A stretch of DNA of 64,000 bases from Panorpa germanica. Taxonomy: Eukaryota; Arthropoda; Insecta; Mecoptera; Panorpidae. Below are positions 49,201 to 61,200 of this stretch, piece after piece; the stretch's first letter is position 1, and each line of letters opens with the position of its first letter. The position numbers were made by a program, and so were the translations under genes. The stretch covers positions 4,340,001-4,404,000 of the forward strand of contig OY783214.1 of the NCBI GenBank assembly GCA_963678705.1. The letters run 5' to 3'. Under the pieces are notes generated by a model that was not told the origin of the DNA, did not search any database, and saw only the letters and a list, made by a program, of their open reading frames with translations.

Positions 49201-52200
49201 AAATTGATGTTAAAGGCTTGCTTTTTGGTTGGACATACGCGTAGCAGGAAGGAAATGGTAAGCGAGCAGATAACCGATGGATTAGATTATAATTATCTGT
49301 GCTCGAATTGCACGCGCATTTTCAACGGGGCGAAAAGCTACTTATGATATACATAAGCCGTGAATTTAATACATTTGTTCGATACATATACGGGCATACT
49401 GGCATACTAGAAACACATCTTAATGACCTTGCCCTATAAACTCTAGAACACATCTTGATTAGATAACATATTTTGTTATTGCCATGGGTTGAGGCCATTT
49501 GCATTTATTTTCTATGTTGGTTAATCAACATGGTTTTTTAACTGTTTATAAATATGGTGATTATCTGCAAATGCATATGAACTACGATAGTACCATATGA
49601 AAAGTCGTCGCGAATTCGGGCAATGAATGAACCTTGCAAAAAGAGTTTTTGCTAGACTATTTAATTGGTTTTGGCCTCCTGCATTACTATTTTCAAGGTA
49701 CAACAAGGTGTACAATATTAATTTACTAATACCTCATATAAATAGAATGTTTTTATTAGGTTAGATATTTCTAACTATTTTAATTCATCTGTTTTTTATT
49801 GTTTCTCAATTATTAGGTAAATTCTTAGAACATATATATATGGAGTGTGAATAGCCTATATTTCCTATAGATTAAGTGTGTCCAAAATGTGTGCGAGAGA
49901 GAAAGGTATATGTTCATATTTGTTCTCTATGCGCATGCGTCGAAAGTGACAGCTGTCTAGATATAATAAATATTAATATTCTATTAAGATATAATAAATA
50001 AAATATATGTACAGAAATTATACTTCATTAGTTGGTACAAAGCTCGCCTGTCAGTAAAACAGTGACCGTTCAGAGAAAACATATACTCATGAACGCCATA
50101 GATGTCGCAGTAGGGATAACCGCTAACGGCGTTCACGTTTTTAGTTATATTTATACATATCTACATTATTCTACATAAATATAATGTCAAATTTAACAAC
50201 TGTCACGTATTATATCTAGACAGCTCTGACTTGACAACTGTTACTTTCGACGCTTGCGCATGGAGAACAAATAGGAACATATACCTTTCTCTCTCGCACA
50301 CATTTTGGACACACTTTCAGGTCCAGCATCGCTCTCCATATAATATATGCTCTAAGGGTAAAACACACTTCCGTCGTTGGACGCCCACATGAATTAAAAA
50401 TACAAATACAGCGTTTTAGGTTATGTTGAATTTAAAATAAAATGATATTTAACGATATAATAGTTACGTTATTCTTATTTTTTCCTTACAAAGTAGTCAG
50501 CAGCGATAAGAAATTTCACGGAATTATTGTTTTCAATAGAAACCATTATTTGATGGTAAAATACCAAACATATTTACTAACAGAAATAAGTCTTAGTTAT
50601 TAGTGTCAAAAATAAAATACACTAATGCGTAATTAAACATACACAAGTACAACTAAATGTCAGTGATAGAGATAAAGTAACGACCATAAAAACATATTAG
50701 TCATTAGTGACCGCACCTCCGCTTCCGGCAACCGATTAAAGCAAATATAATTCTAGTGATACCAACCAAGTAAATATTAAAAAGTGCCATAATGAGTTTG
50801 AGATCCAAAGCGTCAACAAACTGGTACGATACTCTAGACTGTCAAAAACAATCCAACCAAATCAAGTGCCCTCCTAAACGAAGTGCAACTAGTGAAGATG
50901 TGTCTAATCACTTCAAGTGCTATTGTGAACGGGATAGAACCTCACTGTCAAGTTACAAACACGTGTGCTGTTGTAGGACACAGAAATTAGTTGATTTTGA
51001 ATTTACTAGTTCAAGTGAAGAGAATTTAACGAACTATAATCAATTTGCACCTAATATTCGCTTCAGTGAATGTGATAGTGTCAATCAAAATATATACATT
51101 TCAAATCGAAACTCTAACGTAAGAAGTAGTTCTGATTCTATCGCTATCGACGAAAAGTGTGATAAGATAAGCAATATACCTAGAGCAGACTTGCACTGTT
51201 TGGACAGTTGGCTTACTTGTACTAGATCCACATATGAAAGCTACGAGGAAGGTGAGATATTATTCAATAAGTCACTTCCATCGTTGTCAGTCAATGCTAA
51301 AGACCCTAACATTGACAACAAAGATTCTGACGGAAATTTAGATAGTTTGGATCTAATCCTAAGAGATCTTGGTGAAGCTATATCCTGGCTAGAGCCCAGA
51401 AAGGAAACTGAAAATGAATTTTCCACAAGTTTACTAAGTATTTTTGACGATTTTCTTAGAGAAAACAAAGGTATAATGTCTTCTACAAGCAGAAATTTTA
51501 ACGAAAACAACTTTAAAAATGAGGAAAAAATATACAGGAATACAGCGAATCTTAATCTGAATATAACAGGATTAAACAGAATTCCAAGCTACGGTAACAT
51601 TTCTATGTTGTCCGATGATGTGTTCCTGACGCCAAGGAAGGATTCGTTCAGTTCTATCAGCAACAGCGTGCAATACTCAAGCACTGAGGAAGATTTAGTT
51701 GAATTTAGGAGCAAATCTACTAGAAGTTCAAAACATTGTGTCAGTTTTGATATCAACTTAATATTTGATCACGGAAATAATTTAGGAAAACCTATTCCAC
51801 CGAAACGTCGAAAGCATAAAAAGATAGCGTCGTTACATGAAGACCACATCACGAAATTTTCAATCAGTGACGAAATATCTGATAATCGAAGTGTTGCTTC
51901 ATGTGAAGAAGATTATCACCCCATTTGGAAGTGTACCACGAGCCATCAAGTACCTGAAATTAAATGCCAAAGAGCCAGTGAGTCTGAAGTACCACAAGTG
52001 TTGAAAAGACACCAATTTCAAGATTATTTACGATTCGGCGAAGAAAGAGTTCCAAGCGCATATTTCGAATCTATCTCCGATATTCCTGCTTTAATTCTAG
52101 ACAGACCTATGACACATAAGTTCCAGATTAAGGAAGATTATAATAGAAAACATTCGGAAGAGAAATATCAGGGTTATTCAGGCCAAGGCAGTGCCATTTT

Positions 52201-55200
52201 GGATTACTGCACGAACAACCATTTGAACATGCAGTTTAATTACGAAAAAAGAAAGAAATTAGAGGCGTCGAATCATTTAAGGTCTTACTCTGAATGTGAT
52301 ATGGTGAAATGTAGTTCGCAGTGTGATTTGGAATCCTGCGGACACTGCCAAACCTCAGACCACACGATTTCCGATGAAATAATTCAAATAAAAAATAAAT
52401 ACAACGATGAAAATGTAAATGAATTTTTAAATAATTTTAAAACTAATAATCTCACTTATTTTAATAACAATAATTCTAAAGCTGTGTTTTGTAACGTGTT
52501 TTTGTGGAAAAAAATGTTGCTCCAGCCTGATTTCAATGAGGACGAAGAAGACGTGGTAATGCTTTCATTTATTTACGTTTGATTGATTTGCTAGAAATGT
52601 CTAGTTATCTTATCAGCATTCTTTTTGTAGAATTGTTATATATTGTTTTCTTTCAATATCATGTATCTAACGTGACTTCAGTATCTAAGTGTCTTGCCAA
52701 ACATACGACTATGTGCAAGAATAACTACATCTAAAATGCACACACGATAACTGCAATTAAATACTTTAGCGCAATAGTTTTCCTGCATTTTAAAACATAA
52801 GTAGACTCTTGTTAAATTTTAAAAGACATGCACATTTCTTTATAGTTCTAAAGAGCAGTGGCGGTTTTAGGGAATGGCAAACAGGGCAATCATCGTCTTG
52901 CATCTTCTATAAGTTCCGGACCGAGTGTGGTTCAAATTACACACAAAGAATTCTTTTAATAGCACAACAAGCCTTAGATAATGAGTCGGCTGTATGTTAT
53001 AATGTTACAATTTCAAAGCGCCGCTATGGTGATATATATTGTATGTGCAAAGGTCGTAGCCCAGTAAACATTTGGTGAAGTGTCCTATTTTGTGACGTTT
53101 CTATCACTATTTCACTTCAATTATAGTTCGCAACAACTTTATCTTCATTTGTATTCCGACAGATGGAGTGGTTCCGTCATCTGTAGCCGATAAAACAGAC
53201 ATTTCATATGAAGAATTGTGAGAAACTGAACTATAAATGAACTCTTTCATGACAAAAAAATCATACGCATCTCCAATATGATGTCAAAGTGATTCCAAAA
53301 TGCTCCAAAATGTTTACTGGGAGAGATGGCGTTACTGTATTAAAAATCAACAATTTTATCCTTAATGGGCGTAAGTGCTCTCTAACACCGGAACCGACTT
53401 TCTCAAGACGGTATTAGCACAATTTATCATGAGGAAAGTTTCTATTTTAATGTTTATCAATACACCACTGTTGCAAAGAAGTGTGTATTCCATACACCCA
53501 TCTTCATTTTATGGATTTCATATATTTTAATCAAAGTGCCGCCTTCTTTTATACGGGTGTTGCAAGAATCCGATCATAGCTGGGAAATACATAATACCCG
53601 TATAATAACACTTTGATCAACATACGTACAAACCATAAAATGTATACGGACGTTTGAACTGTAGATTATTTCAAAACGATGGTGTATTGATGTTGACCTA
53701 TGAAAATAGTCAACCTACTGAAAATAGATTATTTTCTTTTTAGTTCTTTTGCCGTCCATGTTTTGGACAAACTGGACAATATCACATAGCTTTAACAAAA
53801 AACTATTTAACTAACAATGTTTCTTTTTTGCAGTGGCAACAGGTAGATCCCGAACTGAAGAACCCGGAATCAGGAACAAAAATCCTTCACGTGCCGTATA
53901 TCAAAGTCGAGCATGAATCATCCAGCAGTTCATTGGAGAACAAACCACTCACGGAGACAAGTGGCCAAAATTTGTCGAGGTTCAGCGAAAAATCACGTGA
54001 GTTGACAACAAATATTGGAGATTTTTATAAAAACGACCCAGTAAACATTTTGGAGTCACTTTGCTATCATATTGAAGATGCGTATGATTTTTTTGTCATG
54101 AAAGAGTTCATTTAAAGTTCAGTTTCACTCCACCTGTCGCAATACAAATAAAGATAAAGTTGATGCGAACTATAATTGAAGTGCAATAGTGATAGAAACG
54201 TCACAAAATAGGACACTTTACCAAATTGCTCATTGCGGAATTTTTTGGTTAGATTTATTAACTGTACCTTTACAAATATTTTAAATTTTCTAATGGTAAT
54301 AACAATTTGAAGTGCGGTGGTTTATATGAACGATGTGTCAAAAAGATACAGGTTTTCCAATTACGGCACAAGAGGGCATAATGCGACATTATGCTATGCA
54401 TTGAATGTTCCAACTCCAATTGAGCGACACAGTTGATACCAACCAATTAGCATAAAATTTTAATTTTTTTGATATCATTGACATTTACTATTTCCAATAC
54501 CATTGGATGAACTGACTTAATACCTTTGCTAATATTTTTTAAAATTTAATTAATTGTTCCAATTAAGGAGGTACAGGAGGTTAACGTAAATGATGAAAAC
54601 GTTGTGAAAACGCTGTCTCAAAATTTTAGAGACCTAGGGTTCATAGTTTTCTTTTTATACATGATTAAAAATAGTCATTTTCCATACAAATCATAATTTT
54701 TAGCTCAATTTAACCACATAATATAACTTTTAACTATAAAAAAATGGTGACACGGCTTTCAAAAACTAGGTCTATATAAAATAATCTTTTCTGTAACTAT
54801 TGCAAAAAGAAATTTATCAAAAAGATACCTATTTACGAAAATATTTAATAAAACCTTTAAAAAACAGTAAATGTAAGTTATAAGCCGGCAACGTTGCAAA
54901 TGCCAATTTGAGCGGGAAATTCAAAATCGAAATAAATGTTATATAAAATATAACAATTTATTGGTCAAAGAACCAAATCACGCATGCGTCAACACACGTA
55001 AATTTACAGCGTTGCCAAATTTTTTGTTAATTTTTCAAAATATTTAATTTGAATTTAAATTGAATTAATATAAATTTGATATTAATTATAGGTAATTTTT
55101 AATTTAATAAACTATTATATGCATAAAAAAATTATTTTTACAAGCAAAAAGTAGTTTAATAGGGAATTGAAAAATTCATTTTCAAAGGTACAGTCCCAAT

Positions 55201-58200
55201 ATTTGCTCGTCCCTCATGTACTTCGTATTTTGCATTTCGTATTACCGAGAGATAAACTTTTTGCATTGACGGTACGTCCTGTACCTCCTTAAACATCCGC
55301 ACTGTGCTCTGTAGTTGGAAACACCCAAATTCTTATGATACTACTTTTTCCGAGCTCCAGGGTGGACTAACCGCTTAAATATATGAGTAATTAACTAATT
55401 ACATTATTAATTAATATTTAATTTTATTTCAGTTGGCAGTACCGAAAATGTGGAACTCCGAGGCTCTGGAAAATCCAGAAAAGTTGTTAATTCCTACACA
55501 CCACCGCAAACTAGGTATTAGATCATTAGCAAAATTGTTGCACTAATAGTTTAGCCTATTAAAGACAGTTTAGATACTAATTAACAGCAGTTTCTTGCAT
55601 TACAGTGGCAACAGCGCCAAGCGAAAGACTACGGCAGGAGATCTGTTTGAGGAGGTACAAGAAATCTCTTTCTACTTATTAATGCTTATACTTATTTTTC
55701 AAAATAATATTAATTTTTTATTATGCAGGAAAATATATACAGTGGAATGTTCAAAGTTAAAATAATAGAAAAAAATAAAGTCGGAAAAAGTTGGAAAAAA
55801 TATTATTTATTACTGACCAAACATAGTCTGCATATTTATAATGTGAAAGATGAAGAAGCCTTCATAGCGATAGTAAGTAAATAAATAGTTTATATGATAG
55901 ATACCCAAGCTGCCAACAAATTGCCACATATTACATCGTGTTTTGAACAGCAGAAGTAACGGATGATTGTGATGATATTTTTTCAAAAATATCAATTACT
56001 TTGAAAAATTGAAAAATGTCAATTACTTTTGTTATTTCTTCGGAAACATACTATTTTTAATATTTTAATCGAAAGCTTGTTTTCCATTAGATACTTACAT
56101 GAAACTTTCAATCAAATGCACAAGTTAATCAAATAATTCCCCATATACTTGTACGTGAAATTTCCATTTTTGAAACTAATTATTTCATTAAGAGTTTCGG
56201 AAAGCTACCCTTATTTAATTTTTTTTTATTAATTATTAACTATCGTAGAACAAATTTACAAACTTTCACCAAGTTCTTTATTATTCTTTACTACTTCACG
56301 AGGATCTCCTTTACTCAATGGGCTTGTGCCGTATGTCTTAATATCTATAAAAGTGTACTATATATTGATAAAGTAGGTTACTAGAACCTCAAATGTTCAA
56401 TTATTTTTTAATAACTCCTTATATGTTAGGAGATATTAACAATTAAAAAAGTCATTTTGTCTCTTTAATTATTAAAGGGATTCAACGTTGTACACATTCC
56501 AAGTGCATGTGACATCACAATCCTTGTGTAAGGTTACCAACCTTACAGCTCATAAATCTCTGCTATATATCAAAATATCAAATATTATTTACAGCTATTT
56601 CAAGGAACAATAAAATTCCAATATTATATCTGCCTTAGCAGAGTTAAATAAAATAAAAACTTATTATTCTTTGATTTGACTTGATTATTTCGACTACCAA
56701 CAGATACAGTACATTACCACAGCACTGATCTACTCAACAAATAACTGACGTTAAAATGCATTTCACGTCATAAAAATATGGCCGACCATTTCTATTGCTA
56801 AAACTACAATTCAAACTTTTAATTGCTATATCTCCGTCAACATTTAGATATTTAATAAAATAGGCACGCGAATACACATTTATTAACATCAATTTCAATG
56901 AACAATTGAAAAATCGACGCCTAAAAAATGAGGACACATGCCCATTGTTATGATTCGCTTCTCTATTATATTTTTATTTATTCTAATATTGATCGATCTT
57001 TTTGTTCACAGAGAAACGATGGTAAAAAGAAGGCTGAACTGACTTTAGTTTTAAGGAATGTAAATGACGTCAGTTGTGTGTTACCATCATCATCCTCAAA
57101 GTCTGAAAGAGTTTACCAGCTGGCCTCCACCGACCCGCCCGCTAGGATACATGTGACGCATGACGACAAAGAAAAAATTACGTCAATGATTCAGAAAATC
57201 TGTAAAGAAACTGGACTCGCTGATGTAAGTAAGCTGAAGACGGTGATATTTAAAAATGTCCCACAGAGATTTTAAATCACGATTAAGTAGATGATCAATA
57301 AATTCAAGTTATTGCGAGTTTAAATCGCACAAAGATTGAAATGGGCCATGCTAATAAAATTGACTTACCCCTGTTTTTGTTGAGCCATGTCTCCAGGTTT
57401 TGTTGGGGAGGAGGAACCTGCGAATAAAAGAATACCACATCTATTTACTCAATTTTTAATATTACTCTATGGTCTACTCTTGGTGACTTACAAAAAGACG
57501 TTTTCTTCAGATATATTACTATGGTAAAGTTTTTCTGAACTTCACTAAGTTTCCTTAATTAAGGAAAATGTTCATATGAATATTTCGAAAACAAATACAG
57601 TTTTCATAACAGCATAATCTAAAGCCTCATTCCCACTTACTGTTTTGATATTTAATTTACGTTTCCATTTAATATTTTAATCTAGATCCCATTAGATTTT
57701 TAATTAAATTTAGTTAATTCAGTTAATGCGCATGCGTCGTTAATAATATACATTTTGACAGTACGACAGTTCGACAAAATTGAAAGTGAAATAATTAAAA
57801 TTGCTGTTTTTAAAAAGCAATTAGTAATAGAAAATGTATTTATTTCTTTATTTTTGACAAACTGACATTGAACTTCTTTTAAAAATAAATCCTATTGTAT
57901 TTTGACAGATTGTTACATTTTTGAGGTTATAATATGTGACAGTTTTTTTAATTTAGAAACAATGGACTTTGTAATACAATATTAAAACAATGTGTGTGAA
58001 TAATACTTAATAAATAGTTCCTTTTAAACTGTTTCATCATTTCATTTTAAATATTGACAATGGCGTCATAAACTTAATGTATTTCAGCAGCCATCGATAG
58101 CTGTTGAGAAATTGACTCCTGTTGCTCCACCGAAACTAGTCAGAGGTATGTAACCAAATGCAAACTTAATTAGACTTTTATAAAATTAAAGATTAAGAAC

Positions 58201-61200
58201 GAGCGCACACTGGAGATAAGACTGTCTTTACAGAGTTCTAATGCGCTCGCCCTATTAAATAGAAAATATTTATTGATTGCTTTTAATTTATTTTCATTTA
58301 ATTTTATTCCAGAAAGGACAAAGATACTTGGAAGCTCAGAAAATTTAAATGAATCGGAGAAAAAATCGGCAACAATATCGAAATTGAAAAGTTTCTTTGT
58401 AACTAGACAAGGTAAAGATTCGTTGGTGAAGAAGGGCATCCTTAAAGGTAAGATGCTTTCAAATCAGAGCATGGTAGTTAAGTCTATAGATAAAATGAAT
58501 CGGCAATCGGCAATCACCATGCGCGTGGAGAAACATTCCATTTGTTCTATTGAGTTTCTCCATCCACGAAACTATTTTCTAAGATCTTTGAAACCCTACA
58601 CTACGAACGGGAACGGGAACGGGATTATTTTCACAGGAATTTTTATTGAGTTAGAAGAATTGGTGGAAGTGTTGGGGGTGGTGGGCGTTATTGAAAGAGA
58701 AAGAGAAGAAAATACTTCTATTAGATATAAGTCTGGATAAAATTACTGAAAACATTTCCATTGTTTGCAGTAATTATATTTGACTTTTTAAAATTAGTTT
58801 TATATCTGAATTACACACACAGTTTTTTACGCTTGTCCTAAGTATTAGAGGTTAACATTTATTGATTATTTGCTATTATGTATAAATAAAACTTAATTCG
58901 TTTTGTGTGCAATAGTGATGTGAACTCGTCTGTGATTTTTATTTAATGCTCCTTAAAGACATTTCGTTTTTAGTTAAGGCTTCACACGAGTCGAGATAAG
59001 GCGAGAGTTTCAAAAATCTCGTTCTCCTCTAGTAATCGTTTGTCTCTTCACATCTCTATTGTGAGAACTTACTCCTAAGATAGTCCTAAACAAAGTAATT
59101 CATTTTATTAAAAGTAATAAATGCATTAGTATAATTATAAATATAATTGTTTCTACACAGTTGACCAACTGGTTCAATTTCACTTAATGCACCATCACTT
59201 TCATCTACTCTCGGCTTTTTGTCAGGTTGACACTACTAACATTTTTGCTTCAAACAATCGCATTATAAATAATGGGCTTGTGTCCTATGTCTTAATTTCT
59301 ATAAAAGTGTACTATGTATTGGTAAAGTTGGTTACTAGAACCTTAAATGTCTAATTATTTTTTAATAACTCTTTATATGTTAAGAGATATTAACAATTAA
59401 AAAAGTCATTTTGTCTCTTTAATTATTAAAGAGATTCAACGTTGTACACATTCCAAATGCATGTGACATCATAACCGCTACTAACCTTACAGCTCATAAA
59501 TCTCTGCTGTATGTATTTATATATCAAAATATCAAATATTATTTACAGCTATTTCAAGGAACAATAACATTCCAATATTATGTCTGCCTTAGCAGGGTTA
59601 AATAAAATAAAAACTTATTATTCTTTGACTTGACTTGATTATTATGACTACCAACAGCTACAAAACATTACCAAAGACCTACTCAACAAATAACTGACGT
59701 TAAAATGCATTTCACGTCATACAAATATGGCCGACCATTTCTAGCGCTAAAACTACAATTTAAATTTTTAATTGATATATCTCCGTCAATATTTAGATAT
59801 TTAATAAAATAGACACGCCAATATACATTTATTAACATCAATCAACAATAGAAAAATCGACCACAAAAAAATGAGGACACAAGCCCATTTATATCCATAT
59901 TTATTTTTCCTTAACACATTCGTTTCCGTTCGGCTACAAAATGTTGTAAAAGACAAAATTATAATATAAAATATTTAACAGATATTTTTTACCAGATTCT
60001 ATATTTCGTAAATGTACGACCTAACCTTTTTTGTAATAAAAAAGGTTTTCTAGCAAGAAGCAAGACGAGAAGCGAAACGAAACGAGAAAGTACTCGTGTG
60101 ATGCACTATTTTTAGTTAGGATAAGCCCTTGTGAAAGAAATAAGCTTATATTGATTTGTTTTGTGCCATGTTTGTACTACGTACTTATTAAATGTTTGTT
60201 TTGGATGCAGTGAAATTTTATTTGCAAGTTATAGCTAATCAAATATTTAGATTCGAACCCGGCCTGAGCATCGGAATATTAAGCCGTGTAACGCAATGTA
60301 CTTGCAGATGCAATTTTACGATTTTGAGCTTTATTAGGATATTGTACTTTCATTGTTACGGGTATTAATAAAGACTAACTTTTTTGTAGTGAATGTATTT
60401 GGAGGATCACTGGAGAGCCTGTGCACGAAGGAGAGTCCACGGATTCCGCCGTTTGTGGCAACTTGCACGAAAGCTATAGAAAAGGATCCAGCATTCTTGA
60501 TTGCAGATGGTTTATACAGAGCATCAGCAAATTTGAGTCAAATACAGAAACTGAGACTTAAGGTGAGATGCTTGTACAACGAGATTATGAGGATCGCTTC
60601 AATCTTATGCTTTTTAACATTACTTTGATTTCATTCAACAGATCGACCAGAACAACTTGATGGCCGTCGAAGAAGAAACGGATCCTCACGTCCTCGCTGG
60701 AACGTTGAAGTTATTCTTTAGAGAATTGCCAAAACCACTCATTCCTTGTGAAAATTTTACAGAATTTTTAGAAGCCAGTAGTAAGTAGTAAATCATGACA
60801 CTAAGACTAAAAGATAAGCTCAGTTAAAGGGCTAATTTTATTTGAGATGCAAACGATGTTAGAATGTACAAAAAAGTAGATTAAGAAGCATATTTCGATA
60901 GTGTTTTTTGACGACACATTTAATATAAAATTATTTCTATAATAACTACATGATAACATAACATCATAAATAAATATCAAGAAATGTGGCATTGACAGCG
61001 AAAAAGTAACATTGCGATGCCACTCATAACTCATCACTGGAAATCGAAAATCCAAAATGATTTCATTAGTTGATAAGTTTCTGCAGGTAACGCTGTTGAG
61101 TTTTTTCTTTTTTATTAATTTTTCAGTTTTTTACAGCACTTAAAAGTCAAAATACTGATTTTTCGTGAAAAAAATTAGAAACTTTGTTATTTTAAAATAA

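Noticed and set aside
53060-54226. One large transposon that captured the RhoGAP exon
   Set aside because: The left arm has its own pair of inverted ends (CCCAGTAAAC...), so two separate small MITEs in opposite orientation explain the pattern better, and the exon is in phase with its host gene.
58273-58740. 155-aa plus-strand frame continuing beyond the RhoGAP exon
   Set aside because: Only the part up to 58447 is exon; GTAAG follows and the remainder is intron read-through.
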